Shown here: piece after piece, positions 1 to 11,220 of the stretch
Position numbering within the stretch: position 1 is the first letter of the stretch
Layout of the letters: each line of letters begins with the position of its first letter
NCBI GenBank assembly: GCA_963788935.1
Contig: CAWBIM010000016.1
Coordinates: 372,001-436,000, forward strand
Source: JAOPZW01 sp963788935
GTDB taxonomy: Bacteria; Actinomycetota; Thermoleophilia; Solirubrobacterales; Solirubrobacteraceae
DNA: 64,000 bases
Reading direction: 5' to 3'
The notes under the pieces: generated by a model
Databases searched by the model: none
What the model saw: only the letters and a program-made list of their open reading frames with translations
What the model was told of the DNA's origin: nothing
Program-made: the position numbers and the translations under genes

Positions 1-898
1 GGGCCGCCCGGCGATCGCGCAGGCCGCGCTCGCCGCGATCCCGCCGGCGACGTACGCGCCGTTCGACGGTCAGACGGTGCTGCGCACGAGCTACGTCGAC
101 GACTGCGAGCAGTGGCCCAACGACCTCGCGCGCCCGGCCTTCACCGGCCCGCTGCCCGACGTCCCCGCGCTGCTCCTCGGCGGCCGCCTCGACCTGCGCA
201 CGCCGGTCGAGAACGCGCGGGCGACGGCGGCACAGCTGCCGCACGCGAGCGTCGTGACCCTGCCCGGCAACGGCCACGACGCGACGGACACCGACCTCAC
301 CGGCTGCATCGCCCGCGCGTACGACCGCTTCCTCGCCCGGCGCACGGTCGGAAACCCGTGCAAGGGCCGGAACAACGGCTTCCGCCCGCTGCCGCAGCCG
401 CCGACCGCGCTCAGCGACTTCCGCTCGGCGCCGGGCGTCGGCGGCGCGCGCGGGCGCGTCGTGTTCAGCGTCCTCGACACCGTCGAGGACGCGGTCGTCA
501 CCACCGCCCAGTACGAGGACGCCGCGCTGCCGCTGCGCGGCGGCGGCCTGCGCGGCGGCCGGTTCCGCGTGTTCGACCAGGGCGCGGCCGTCCGCCTGAC
601 GAACTACTCCTACGTGCCGGGCGTGCGGGTCACGGGCACGCTGCGCGCGGGCGAGACGAGCACCACCGGGCGGCTCGTCGTCGAGGGCCCGAAGGGTGCC
701 AACGGCATCGTGCAGCTCACGCGCGACGGCGGCGCGACGGGACGCCTCGGCGGCCGTCCGTTCCGCTACCGGGGGCCCGGCACCTCGTCCTCCGCGGTGT
801 CGGCCGCGGGCGCCGACGGGCTGCGGACCGGCGTCGCGCCGTCGGCCGCGCTCGTGCGCCACGTGTTCCACAACGCGACGCGCCGCGTCGTCCCGTAG
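1..898 (+). CDS. Secreted-type alpha/beta hydrolase, C-terminal part (gene begins before the window)
   Basis: The frame is open from base 2, so the N-terminus, nucleophile elbow and any signal peptide lie outside the window. The visible part carries the C-terminal hallmarks of the TAP-like peptidase/hydrolase family: a strand ending in LLLGGRLDLRTP, which supplies the acidic residue of the triad, and about 30 residues later a GNGHD turn with the catalytic histidine. These define the PF08386-type end of an alpha/beta fold enzyme that usually cleaves peptides or esters outside the membrane. After the fold there is an unusual extension of roughly 150 residues, rich in Gly, Val and Thr and probably beta-stranded, starting near a conserved NPC motif. 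The substrate cannot be told. The next gene follows after 37 bases. Confidence 0.75.
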   Translation, partial: GRPAIAQAALAAIPPATYAPFDGQTVLRTSYVDDCEQWPNDLARPAFTGPLPDVPALLLGGRLDLRTPVENARATAAQLPHASVVTLPGNGHDATDTDLTGCIARAYDRFLARRTVGNPCKGRNNGFRPLPQPPTALSDFRSAPGVGGARGRVVFSVLDTVEDAVVTTAQYEDAALPLRGGGLRGGRFRVFDQGAAVRLTNYSYVPGVRVTGTLRAGETSTTGRLVVEGPKGANGIVQLTRDGGATGRLGGRPFRYRGPGTSSSAVSAAGADGLRTGVAPSAALVRHVFHNATRRVVP

Positions 899-920
899 CC
901 CGGCCGCGGCGCGCTCGGGT

Positions 921-926
921 TAGGCT
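921..926 (+). promoter_or_regulatory. -10 element (TAGGCT) of a leaderless promoter
   Basis: TAGGCT ends nine bases before the ATG at 936 and no Shine-Dalgarno sequence is present, so transcription is predicted to start at or next to the start codon. The same arrangement recurs many times in this window. Confidence 0.5.
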
Positions 927-935
927 GTCCCGCGC

Positions 936-1127
936 ATGTCCGGGCCGATGCGCGTCGCCGCCTTGCTCCTCGTCGTCCTCGGCGTGGCGATGCTCGCCAC
1001 GGGCGAGGTCGCGCTCGGCGTCGCCGACCTCGTCCTCGTCGGCATCCCGCTGTGGGGCGTCGCGACGCTCCACGGCCTGCGTGCGCTGCTCGCCGGTCAC
1101 GGCGGCGGCCGCGGACGGAACGGCTGA
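936..1127 (+). CDS. Small two-helix membrane protein
   Basis: A 63-residue protein that is almost entirely hydrophobic. Two transmembrane segments are visible, roughly residues 5-24 and 26-50, followed by a short Gly/Arg-rich tail (GGGRGRNG) likely to stay in the cytoplasm. No family is recognised and no function is proposed. It sits between the hydrolase and the EamA transporter, 24 bases before the latter, and may be co-transcribed with it. The start is supported by the -10-like TAGGCT just upstream. It could be a spurious frame in this GC-rich sequence, but the clean hydrophobic pattern argues against that. Confidence 0.55.
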   Translation: MSGPMRVAALLLVVLGVAMLATGEVALGVADLVLVGIPLWGVATLHGLRALLAGHGGGRGRNG

Positions 1128-1151
1128 CGGCCGCCGGGCAGCGCGCAGCCG

Positions 1152-2081
1152 GTGACGACCGCCGCTCCCGCCCTTCGCGCCCTGCCGGCGGAGCTCGCCG
1201 CGCGACCGCGCGCGGTCGCCGTCGCCGGCGCGCTCACGATCGCCTTCTCGAGCATCCTCGTGCGCCTGTCGCACACGACGCCGTCGACGTCCGCGCTGTT
1301 CCGCTGCGTCTACGCGCTGCCGATCCTGGCCGTGCTCGCCTGGCGGGAGGACCGGCGACTCGGGCCGCGGCCGGTGCGCGACCGGCGGCTCGCGCTCGCG
1401 GCGGGCGTGTTCCTCGGCCTCGACCTCCTGTTCTGGCACCGGTCGATCGCCGACATCGGCGCCGGCCTCAGCACCGTGCTCGCGAACCTCCAGGTCGCCG
1501 CGGTGCCGCTGCTGGCGTGGGCCGTGCTCGGCGAGCGGCCGGCGCGGCGGCTGCTGGCGATGCTGCCGGTCGTCATCGCCGGGATCGTCCTCATCTCGGG
1601 CGCGCTCGAGCAGGGCGCCTACGGCCGCGACCCGACGGCGGGCGCGATCTTCGGCGTCCTCACCGGCCTGGCCTACGCCGGCTTCATCCTCGTGCTGCGC
1701 CACTCGAGCGCCGACCGCCGCCCGCCCGCCGGGCCGCTCCTCGACGTCACGCTCACGGCCGCGGCGACGACGCTCGCCGGCGGCCTCGTCATCGGCGACC
1801 TGCACGTCGTCCCGACCTGGCCGGGCCACGCGTGGCTCGTGACGCTCGCGCTGACCTCCCAGATCCTCGGCTGGCTGTTGATCTCCGTGTCGCTGCCGCG
1901 GCTGCCCGCCGCGATCACGTCGGTGCTGCTGACGATCCAGCCGATCGCCGCCGTCGTGCTCGCCGCGATCATCTTCGGCGAGGACCCGACCGCGCTGCAG
2001 GTCAGCGGGGTCGTGGCGCTGCTCGTGGGCGTCGTGGTCGTCGCCCGCACGCGCGGCGACCCGGATCCGGCCCCGGCGTAG
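1152..2081 (+). CDS. EamA/DMT-family transporter
   Basis: A 309-residue integral membrane protein with about ten predicted transmembrane helices arranged as two EamA repeats (about residues 20-150 and 165-300), the normal build of drug/metabolite transporters. The first repeat opens with the typical run AFSSILVRLS and ends near VIAGIVLISG; the second holds the conserved ITSVLLTIQPIAAVVLA segment and the closing VSGVVALLVGVVVV helix. Members export amino acids, nucleotides or other small metabolites; the substrate cannot be told from sequence. Translation starts at GTG. The gene ends 10 bases before the convergent flavoprotein gene. Confidence 0.85.
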   Translation: MTTAAPALRALPAELAARPRAVAVAGALTIAFSSILVRLSHTTPSTSALFRCVYALPILAVLAWREDRRLGPRPVRDRRLALAAGVFLGLDLLFWHRSIADIGAGLSTVLANLQVAAVPLLAWAVLGERPARRLLAMLPVVIAGIVLISGALEQGAYGRDPTAGAIFGVLTGLAYAGFILVLRHSSADRRPPAGPLLDVTLTAAATTLAGGLVIGDLHVVPTWPGHAWLVTLALTSQILGWLLISVSLPRLPAAITSVLLTIQPIAAVVLAAIIFGEDPTALQVSGVVALLVGVVVVARTRGDPDPAPA

Positions 2082-2090
2082 CGCGGGCGC

Positions 2091-3500
2091 TCAGAGGAGC
2101 GCGAGGACCTCGGCGCGGTCGGGGGTGCCCGGCGGCGGCGGCCCGGCGGCCGCGGCGAGCTCTCGTACGCGCTCGGCGAGCCCCGGCCGGGCGACGACGT
2201 CCTCGGGCAGGTCGAGGCACGAGCGGATCGCGAGGTACGCGCGGAACATGTCGGGGTCGAGCGTGCCCGCGAGCGGCAGCGCCGCGAGGACGGCGGAGGC
2301 ATCATCCGGCGGCGCGGGCGGCGGCGCCCCGGCGCGGTCGGCCTCGAGCGCACGGCGGCGGGCCCGGTCCTCGGCGATCGTCGCGTCGATCCACGGGGTC
2401 AGCTCGGCCTCGGTCGCCGCGTCCCACACCTCGACGGTCTCGGGCGGGTGCTCGAGGTGGTAGCGGACGACGTCGCGCAGGCGGCGGGCGTGGAGCAGGC
2501 CGAACGTGACGCCGCGGCCGAGCGACGGGTTCGTGCACGCCCACGCGTCGGCCAGGGCGAGGATCCCGGTCGCGACGGGCCGGCCGTCGACGACCGTCCG
2601 GCGGCGGCGGTCGACGATCCCGCCCATCGCGAGCACGCCGGTGAGCGGCTCGCCGTCGGCCCAGTGCGCGTGGCGCGGACAGGCGGCGAGCACGGCGTCC
2701 CAGGCGCGCTCGTGGCGCAGGCCCTTCAGCGCGCGGTCGCCGGAGGCGATGTAGAGCGTCACCGACCACGTGTCGTTGTCGCCGGGGAGGGTCAGGACCG
2801 AGAACGACGGCATCGCCGTGAGCGGCGCGGCGCGGTAGCCGGGCGGTGCGCCGCCGTCGCGGGCGCGGAAGTAGCGCGTGTAGTAGATGAAGCCCGCGTC
2901 CTCGGTCTCCTCGTGCACGGGGCGCGCGCCCGCGTCGGCCAGCAGCCGCGGCAGCTGCGAGCGGCGGCCCATCGCGTCGACGACGAGGTCGCCCGCGACC
3001 GTCTCGCCCGACGTGGTGCGCACGCCGGTGACGTGCGGCGTGCCGTCGTGGACGGTCGTCTCGAGCGTCTCGACCGCGACGCCGCGGCGGACGTCGACGC
3101 CGGGCTCGGCCGCGGCCGCCCGGGCGAACACCCACTCGAGCGTCGGGCGCCGGGCGGTGATCGTGGCGAAGCGCTCGTCGCCCGGCCGCGGTGCGCGGTC
3201 GGTGACCGTCGGCGGCATGATCGTGAGCGCGTCGAACGTCGTCGCGCCGGCGGCGGCGAGTGCGACGCGGACGTCGGGGAGCGCCTCGTCGAGGACGACC
3301 CGGCCCGCCGCCTGGAGGAAGTGCGGCTGGTGGAACTGCGCGACCCCGCCGCGCTCCCACGCCGACCACGCGTCGTCGAGCGTGTCCGGCACCGGCGCCG
3401 GGTCGCGCTCGAGGACCGTGACGTCGTGGCCGTCGCGCGCCAGCAGCATGGACGCGGCGAGCCCGCAGACTCCGCCGCCCAACACGATGATCCTCGGCAT
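2091..3500 (-). CDS. FAD-dependent oxidoreductase/monooxygenase
   Basis: A 469-residue flavoprotein. The N-terminus shows the Rossmann ADP-binding fingerprint GGGVCGLAASMLL followed by the acidic end of beta-2 (VLERDP). A second FAD contact, equivalent to the GD box, is visible around GILALADAWACTNPSLGRG (residues about 300-320), where aromatic-ring hydroxylases and geranylgeranyl-reductase-type enzymes bind the ribityl chain. Most likely it is an NAD(P)H-dependent hydroxylase or related class A flavoprotein. The C-terminal 90 residues are Ala/Pro-rich and not diagnostic. A Shine-Dalgarno GAGGG lies seven bases before the ATG, and a TATGAT -10 element lies about 55 bases upstream. The substrate is unknown. 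Confidence 0.8.
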   Translation of the reverse strand: MPRIIVLGGGVCGLAASMLLARDGHDVTVLERDPAPVPDTLDDAWSAWERGGVAQFHQPHFLQAAGRVVLDEALPDVRVALAAAGATTFDALTIMPPTVTDRAPRPGDERFATITARRPTLEWVFARAAAAEPGVDVRRGVAVETLETTVHDGTPHVTGVRTTSGETVAGDLVVDAMGRRSQLPRLLADAGARPVHEETEDAGFIYYTRYFRARDGGAPPGYRAAPLTAMPSFSVLTLPGDNDTWSVTLYIASGDRALKGLRHERAWDAVLAACPRHAHWADGEPLTGVLAMGGIVDRRRRTVVDGRPVATGILALADAWACTNPSLGRGVTFGLLHARRLRDVVRYHLEHPPETVEVWDAATEAELTPWIDATIAEDRARRRALEADRAGAPPPAPPDDASAVLAALPLAGTLDPDMFRAYLAIRSCLDLPEDVVARPGLAERVRELAAAAGPPPPGTPDRAEVLALL

Positions 3501-3554
3501 ACGACCGCCCTCTCGTCACCCCGCGGCCGGCCGGACGCCGGCCCCCCGCGAGCG

Positions 3555-3560
3555 ATCATA
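3555..3560 (-). promoter_or_regulatory. -10 element (TATGAT) for the flavoprotein gene
   Basis: Read on the minus strand this is TATGAT, the closest match to a sigma-70 -10 box in the intergenic region between 3501 and 3603. It would give a leader of about 48 bases that contains a good ribosome binding site, unlike the leaderless genes elsewhere in the window. Confidence 0.45.
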
Positions 3561-3603
3561 GGCCGGGGCGGAGGCTGCGCGCCAGGGTCTTGTGACCGGT
3601 CTC

Positions 3604-4107
3604 TCAGATCGCGACCGGGCGGGCCGGGACGCCGCCGACGGTCGCGCCCGCGGGCACGTCGCGGGTCACGAGGCCGCGCGGCTGCACGCGCGCGCCCTCG
3701 CCGACGACGACGCCGCGCAGCACCGTCGCGCCGGCCGCGAGCCAGGCCCGCGCGCCGATGACGACGGGGGCGGTGACGAGCTCCTGCAGGCGGATCGGCC
3801 GCTCGCTGTCGGCGATGCCGTGGTCGAAGTCGATGAGCACGACCTCGTCGTCGAGCGTCGCCCCGGCGCCGACCTCGACGCGCTCGTGGGCGGCGACGAC
3901 GCAGCGCTCGCCGAGCGTCGCGCCCGCGCCGATCCGCGCGTGGCCGTGGACGTGGAAGCGGGTCCCGGCGCCGATGTCGCAGCGGTCCTCGAGCGTGACG
4001 ACCGCACCGGGCGCGAGGTGGAAGCGCACGCCGCGGCCGAGCCGGACGCGACCCTCTGCGCGCACGCGCCCGTGCGTGCGCAGACGTGCGAACGTGACCC
4101 GCATCAT
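3604..4107 (-). CDS. Hexapeptide-repeat acyltransferase (left-handed beta-helix)
   Basis: A 167-residue protein built of hexapeptide repeats: successive turns such as VRLGRGVRF, VTLEDRCDI, ARIGAGATL, VEVGAGATL, VVIGARAWL and VVVGEGARV spell the [LIV]-G-x-x-x-x pattern of a left-handed parallel beta-helix. A loop with a histidine (FDHGI) interrupts the repeats, as in the serine/galactoside/maltose O-acetyltransferase group, where that histidine activates the acceptor hydroxyl. The C-terminus GGVPARPVAI is the usual cap of these enzymes. It probably acetylates a sugar or polysaccharide using acetyl-CoA. It starts 15 bases after the SGNH hydrolase, so the two form an operon; an SGNH enzyme next to an acetyltransferase fits acetyl-ester turnover, but that is inference. 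Confidence 0.85.
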   Translation of the reverse strand: MMRVTFARLRTHGRVRAEGRVRLGRGVRFHLAPGAVVTLEDRCDIGAGTRFHVHGHARIGAGATLGERCVVAAHERVEVGAGATLDDEVVLIDFDHGIADSERPIRLQELVTAPVVIGARAWLAAGATVLRGVVVGEGARVQPRGLVTRDVPAGATVGGVPARPVAI

Positions 4108-4122
4108 CTGCGTCGTACCCTC

Positions 4123-4797
4123 TCAGGCGCCGAGCGTGATGCGCTCCAGCACCCGTCGGCGCACGTCGCCGGCGAGCATCACCCCGTGACGCGCCGCGAA
4201 GCGCGTGCGGGCGCGTTTCGAGTCGTGGATCTCGACGCTGTCCGACGGGAGCAGCCGCGCCCCGAGCGCCCGCGCTGCCCGGTCGGCGATCTCGAGCTGG
4301 CCGAGCGCGGTGGGGTGGACGGCGTCGGGCAGCAGCCAGGGCGAGCCCGCGAGGTCGTCGAGCGCGACGACGGTCGCGCCGAGATCGCCGGCGACCCGGC
4401 GGACGATCGCGCTCGCGGCGGCCGGCTTCGGCGCGGCCCGCGGGCGCCCGAGGTCCGTCGGGAGCGTGCAGAGCGCCAGCCGGTCGGCGGCCGCGCCCGC
4501 CGCGGCCGCGATGGCGCGTAGGTCGCGCTCGTAGACCGCGGCGTCGAAGTCGAGCGAGCGGACGTCGTTGACGCCGGCGTACACGCACGCGAGGTCGTAG
4601 GGCCCGCGCAGCCGCGGGACCTGGTCGCGGAGCACGTCCGCCGCCTGCGCGCCGTCGACCGCGAGCTTCGTGAACGGCAGCTCGAGGGCCTCGGCCAGCC
4701 ACTGGGCCCACGACTGCGGGTGGACGCCCAGCGCGGGCTCGCCGTGGCCGTTGGTGATCGAGTCGCCGAGGGCGACGAGGCCGCGGGTCGTGGGCAT
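4123..4797 (-). CDS. SGNH/GDSL-family hydrolase
   Basis: A 224-residue cytosolic esterase/lipase of the SGNH superfamily. Block I is GDSITNG at residues 10-16 with the catalytic serine; block III is the GVNDV motif (oxyanion Asn) about residue 70; block V is DAVHPT near residue 165, holding the catalytic Asp and His. No signal peptide is visible, so it probably acts on soluble or activated acyl esters. The ATG used here is preceded by a TACGAT -10 element ten bases away. It is the first gene of a two-gene unit with the acyltransferase. The substrate is not predictable. Confidence 0.85.
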   Translation of the reverse strand: MPTTRGLVALGDSITNGHGEPALGVHPQSWAQWLAEALELPFTKLAVDGAQAADVLRDQVPRLRGPYDLACVYAGVNDVRSLDFDAAVYERDLRAIAAAAGAAADRLALCTLPTDLGRPRAAPKPAAASAIVRRVAGDLGATVVALDDLAGSPWLLPDAVHPTALGQLEIADRAARALGARLLPSDSVEIHDSKRARTRFAARHGVMLAGDVRRRVLERITLGA

Positions 4798-4807
4798 GGC
4801 GGGCGCG

Positions 4808-4813
4808 ATCGTA
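4808..4813 (-). promoter_or_regulatory. -10 element (TACGAT) for the SGNH hydrolase gene
   Basis: On the minus strand TACGAT is followed by ten bases and the ATG at 4797, with no ribosome binding site between: another leaderless arrangement. The rest of the gap between malQ and this gene (4798-4946) shows nothing else recognisable. Confidence 0.45.
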
Positions 4814-4946
4814 GTGGGGGCGCGGCGACTCGGGGTGGCGTGCCGCGCGGGATGCCGGCGCCGGTCCGACCACCCCCTCACCCGCGCCGTCCGCCGAGGC
4901 CGCGCACGACACACGCGTCCGAGCGGCGCGCCACGCCGACCGCCGC

Positions 4947-6164
4947 CTACCGAACCCGCCCCGCGTCCTGCGACAACTCCCGCAGCCGCGCCGCGTGGCG
5001 CTTCGTCAGCTGTCCGGGCCGCAGCTGGAAGCGCCAGTTGCCGGTCGCGGTGCCCGGGAGGTTCATCCGCGCCTCGTTGCCGAGGCCGAGGACGTCCTGG
5101 ACCTGGAGCATGCACAGGCGCGCCGGGGACCGCTGGGCGATGCCGATGAGGTCCCACCACGGCGTGCGGCCGCCGACGCCCGCGTCGCGCAGCACCGCGA
5201 GCCGGCGGTCGGGCAGCGACTCGTACCAGCCGCGCAGCGTGTCGTTGTCGTGCGTGCCCGTGTAGAGGACCTGGTGCTCGTGGTGGCGGAAGACGTCGTG
5301 CGGGCTGTTCGGGTCGTCGGGGTTGAAGCCGAACTGGAGGACGACCATCCCCGGGAAGCCGAGATCGTCGCGCAGGCGCACGACGGGCGGGGTGATGACG
5401 CCGAGGTCCTCCGCGATGATCGGCAGCGTCCCGAGCGCGCGGTGGGCGGCGTCGAACGGCGCGCGGCCGGGGCCGCGGACCCAGCGGCCCGGGCGGGCAT
5501 CGGGGGCGTCGCGCGGGATCGCCCAGTAGGCGGTGAAGCCGCGGAAGTGGTCCACCCGGGCGAGGTCGAAGAGGTCGAACGTCCGGCGGAAGCGCTCCAC
5601 CCAGAAGCGGTAGCCGCGGCGGCGCATCGCCGGCCAGTCGTAGATCGGGTTGCCCCAGAGCTGCCCCTTCTCGGAGAAGTAGTCCGGCGGCGCACCGGCG
5701 ACGACGTCCTCGCGGAAGAGCTCCGGATGGGCCTCGTGGTCGGCGCTGCCGGGCGCGACGTAGATCGGCACGTCGCCGATCAGTCGCACCCCGCGGTCGG
5801 CCGCGTACGAGCGCAGAGCCGCCCATTCGCGATCGAAGCGGACCTGGTCGTTCACAGCTCGTTTTCCACCTGCAAATGCGGCCCAATCGTCGATCCACGC
5901 CGCGTGCTTCTCCCGGAACGCGGCGACCTCGTCGGCACCGACCGGCGCCGAGCGGTCCGCGAGCAGTCCCGGCCAGGCCGCGAAAGCCGAGCGGGCCTTG
6001 TACGGTGATCGCGCCCGATCGGGCGGACCCAGCGGCAGCACCTGCCACCACGCCTGCCCCGCAGCCTCGAGCCAGTCGACGAACCGATAGGCCTGCGGTC
6101 CAAGCCGGCCGCCCGGCAGCGAGGTGAGGTGCAGCTGTACGCCGCTGGTTCGTTCGATCTCCAT
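4947..6164 (-). CDS. malQ: 4-alpha-glucanotransferase (amylomaltase), compact form
   Basis: A GH77 enzyme that transfers maltosyl or longer units between alpha-1,4-glucans. The N-terminus SGVQLHLTSLPG and VLPLGP blocks are classic MalQ. The catalytic Asp lies in ARVDHFRG (about residue 205), the acid/base Glu in IIAEDLG, and the third carboxylate in THDNDT. At 405 residues it is about 95 shorter than typical 500-residue MalQ: the segment between the substrate-entry loop and AALRSYAADRGV is nearly absent, and the N-terminal loop is trimmed. No frameshift is visible, so the enzyme is naturally compact. I chose the ATG at 6164 rather than 6170 because a TAACGT -10 box ends exactly seven bases before it. 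It diverges from glgE and belongs with the glucan genes. Confidence 0.9.
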   Translation of the reverse strand: MEIERTSGVQLHLTSLPGGRLGPQAYRFVDWLEAAGQAWWQVLPLGPPDRARSPYKARSAFAAWPGLLADRSAPVGADEVAAFREKHAAWIDDWAAFAGGKRAVNDQVRFDREWAALRSYAADRGVRLIGDVPIYVAPGSADHEAHPELFREDVVAGAPPDYFSEKGQLWGNPIYDWPAMRRRGYRFWVERFRRTFDLFDLARVDHFRGFTAYWAIPRDAPDARPGRWVRGPGRAPFDAAHRALGTLPIIAEDLGVITPPVVRLRDDLGFPGMVVLQFGFNPDDPNSPHDVFRHHEHQVLYTGTHDNDTLRGWYESLPDRRLAVLRDAGVGGRTPWWDLIGIAQRSPARLCMLQVQDVLGLGNEARMNLPGTATGNWRFQLRPGQLTKRHAARLRELSQDAGRVR

Positions 6165-6171
6165 GGGCATC

Positions 6172-6177
6172 ACGTTA
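6172..6177 (-). promoter_or_regulatory. -10 element (TAACGT) of the malQ leaderless promoter
   Basis: On the minus strand TAACGT, seven bases, then ATG (6164). The intergenic space to glgE is only 45 bases, so the divergent glgE promoter must overlap this site; co-regulation of malQ and the glgE operon is plausible. Confidence 0.5.
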
Positions 6178-6209
6178 GGAACCGAGCAAATCGGAAAGAG
6201 AGCCGTGAC

Positions 6210-8131
6210 GTGCCCGCCGCTCCGCGAACCCAAGCGCCCCCGTCGCGCATCTGCATCCAGCTCGTGCGCCCCACGATCGAGGAGGGGCGCTGGCCGGTGA
6301 AGCGAACCGCCGGCGACGTCGTCGCCGTGTCGGCCGACGTCTTCCGCGACGGCCACGAGGTGCTGCGCGCCGTCGTGCGCTGGAAGGGCAACGGCGAGAG
6401 CGAGTGGCACGAGGCGCCGCTGACGCCGCTCGACGCCCACCACAACGGCGTCCGCTGGACCGGCGAGTTCCCCGTCGAGCACATCGGCCCGACCCGGTGG
6501 ACGGTCCAGGCCTGGGTCGACGTCTTCGCGGGCTGGCGCGACGAGATCGCGCGCAAGCTCGACGCCGGCCAGATCGACATGAGCGGCGAGACGTCGGAGG
6601 GCGTCGTGCTGCTCAAGGACGTCGCCGCGCACGCGTCCGGCGACGACCGCGCCGCGCTCGAGGCCGCGGCGGCGGCGCTCGAGGGCGGCGAGCCGGTGGC
6701 CGCGGCGCTCGACGCGCAGCTCGCGGAGATCGTCGAGCGCGTCGCCCCGCGCTCCGAGGTCACCGAGATGCCGGAGGCCTACGAGATCTACGTCGACCGG
6801 GTCCGGGCCCGGTTCGGCGCGTGGTACGAGCTCTTCCCGCGCTCCTTCGGCGGCTTCCGCGGCGTCGAGGAGCAGCTCCCGCGCCTGCAGGCGCTCGGCT
6901 TCGACGTGCTCTACCTCCCGCCGATCCACCCGATCGGCCACACGCACCGCAAGGGCCGCAACAACACGCTGGTCGCCGGCCCCGACGACCCGGGCAGCCC
7001 GTGGGCGATCGGCGACGAGACCGGCGGCCACGACGCGATCCACCCCGAGCTCGGCACGCTCGAGGACTTCGACTCGCTCGTCGCCGCCGCCCGCGCGCAC
7101 GACATCGACATCGCGCTCGACTTCGCGATCAACGCCTCCGGCGACCACCCGTGGCTCAAGGAGCACCCGGAGTGGTTCAACCGCCGCCCCGACGGCACGA
7201 TCAAGTACGCCGAGAACCCGCCCAAGAAGTACCAGGACATCTACAACCTGAACTGGAACACGGACGACTGGGAGGCGCTGTGGGACGCGCTCCTGAAGGT
7301 CGTCCGCCACTGGGTCGACCACGGCGTCCGCGTGTTCCGCGTCGACAACCCGCACACGAAGCCGCTGCCGTTCTGGGAGTGGCTCATCGGCGAGATCCAC
7401 TCGACCCACCCCGACGTGCTGTTCCTCGCGGAGGCCTTCACGCGGCGGGCGATGATGCGCGCGCTGGCGAAGCTCGGCTTCACGCAGAGCTACACCTACT
7501 TCACGTGGAAGAACTCCCGGTTCGAGCTCGAGGAGTACCTCAACGAGCTCGCCCACACCGAGGAGGCCGAGTACTTCCGGCCGAACTTCTTCGTCAACAC
7601 CCCCGACATCCTCACCGACTACCTCGCCGAGGGCGGCCCGCCGGCGTTCGCCCCGCGCCTCATCCTCGCCGCGACGCTCAGCCCGAGCTACGGCATCTAC
7701 TCGGGCTTCGAGAACTTCGAGCACGTCCAGCGGCCCGGGGCGGAGGAGTACATCGACAACGAGAAGTTCGAGATCAAGGAGCGCCGCCTCGACGGCCCGC
7801 TGCTGCCGCTCGTGCAGCGCCTGAACCAGATCCGGCGCGACAACCCGGCCCTGCAGCGCCTCGAGAACCTGCGCTTCCTCGAGACCCAGAACGACGCGCT
7901 CGTCGCCTACGCCAAGCGCGAGGGGCGCAACATCGTGATCACGGTCGTCAACGTCGACCCGAACAACGCGCAGGAGGGGCTCGTCAACGTGCCGTACGAG
8001 CTCGGCGTCCCGCCCGCGTTCACGGTCACCGACCTGCTCGACCTCGGCCGCTACGACTGGCACATCGGCGGCAACTACGTGCGGCTGGACCCGTGGGAGC
8101 GTGCCGGGCACGTCCTCCACGTCGACGCGCC

Positions 8132-8135
<4 letters not shown>
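6210..8135 (+). CDS. glgE: Alpha-1,4-glucan:maltose-1-phosphate maltosyltransferase
   Basis: GlgE (GH13 subfamily 3) extends alpha-1,4-glucan with maltose units from alpha-maltose-1-phosphate and releases phosphate. Length is 641 residues, close to the usual 660-700. An N-terminal immunoglobulin-like domain covers roughly residues 1-110, then a helical insert and the GH13 barrel. The catalytic pair is visible as FRVDNPHTKP (nucleophile Asp about 379) and LAEAFTR (Glu about 408), with the same 29-residue spacing as in the mycobacterial enzyme; KYQDIYNLNW and GIYSGFEN are also family marks. The GTG start at 6210 has a GGAAAGAG ribosome binding site; the frame extends further upstream but without support. 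Its stop overlaps the treS start (ATGA). With TreS, Mak and GlgB it forms the complete trehalose-to-glucan route. Confidence 0.95.
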
Positions 8136-9821
<1,686 letters not shown>

Positions 9822-9835
<14 letters not shown>

Positions 9836-11220
9836 CCTGACCGCGCTCGACGAGGAGCGCCTGGGCGCGTGGCTGCTCGGGCGCCGCTGGTTCGGCTCGA
9901 AGGCCGAGGACGTCTCCCAGACGCACGTCCTCGACGTCGTCACGCTCGACGACGGGCCGCCGGCCGTCGCGATCGCCGCCGTCGAGGCGCGCTTCCCGAC
10001 CGGGACCCACGCGATCTACCAGCTGCTGCTCGGGATGCGCGTCGACGGCGACGGCTGGAGCGCCGACCGCCTCGACGACCTCGACGGCCAGACCGTCTAC
10101 GACGCGTTCGCCGACCCCGAGGCGGCCGCGGTGATCCCGCGGCTGTTCGCCGAGGGCGCGACGATCCAGGGCGCGAACGCGACCGTCGACTTCGGGTGGG
10201 GCGAGGCCTTCGACCGCCCGCGGCCCGACGCGACCGTGCGGCGCGATGGGCGCCGAGCAGTCCAACAGCTCGGTCGTGCTCGACGACACGCTCGTCCTCA
10301 AGCTCTTCCGCCGGCTCGAGGCGGGCGAGAACCCCGAGCTCGAGATGCTGCGCTTCCTGACCGCCCGCGGCTTCCCGAACATCGCCGAGCTCGCCGGCTG
10401 GATCGCCTACTCGGGCGAGCTCATGGAGGCGACGCTCGGCGTCGTCCAGCGCTTCGTCGAGGGCGGCCGCGACGGCTGGGAGCTCGCGCTCGAGGAGATC
10501 GGGACCGACCCGGAGGCGTTCGTCGCGCGGATGGGCCAGCTCGGCGCGGTGATCGGCGAGATGCACACGGCGCTGGCCTCCGACGGGTCGGACCCGGCGT
10601 TCGCGCCCGAGGAGCCCAGCCAGGAGTCGACGTCGCTGATCACGGCGACGATCGACGAGCAGATCGAGCGCCTGTTCGTCGACCTGCCGTCGGACAACCC
10701 GGCGCTCGAGCCGATCGTCAACCGCGGCGAGGAGGTGCGCGACCGCCTGTCGCTCCTCTCGCACGTCGGCAGCGGCGGGCGGCTCATCCGCCACCATGGC
10801 GACCTGCACCTCGGCCAGACGCTGCTCGCGGGCGGGCGGGAATCGAAATGGATCATCCTCGACTTCGAGGGCGAGCCCGCACGGCCGCTGCTCGAGCGCC
10901 GGCGCAAGCGCTCGCCGCTGCGCGACGTGGCCGGGATGCTGCGCTCGTTCGCCTACGCGGCGTCGGCCGCCGAGATCCAGCGCGGGCACGTCGGCGCCCG
11001 AGGGCTGGGAGGACCGCACGCGCGACGCCTTCCTCGCCGGGTACTTCGGCGCCGTGGACAGCTCGCTCATGCCGCCCGGCGAGTCCAACGCGCGCACCCT
11101 GCTGACCATCTTCGAGCTCGAGAAGGCGGTCTACGAACTGCGCTACGAGCTCAACAACCGCCCCGACTGGGTGCGGATCCCGGTGGCCGGGATCGCGCGT
11201 CTGCTGGAGGAGCCGCTGCC

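Noticed and set aside
4947..8120. A very long open frame on the minus strand antisense to glgE
   Set aside because: It is an artefact of high G+C; its translation is low-complexity Val/Arg/Glu/Leu and only the malQ part is real. Many similar antisense frames across the window were dismissed for the same reason.
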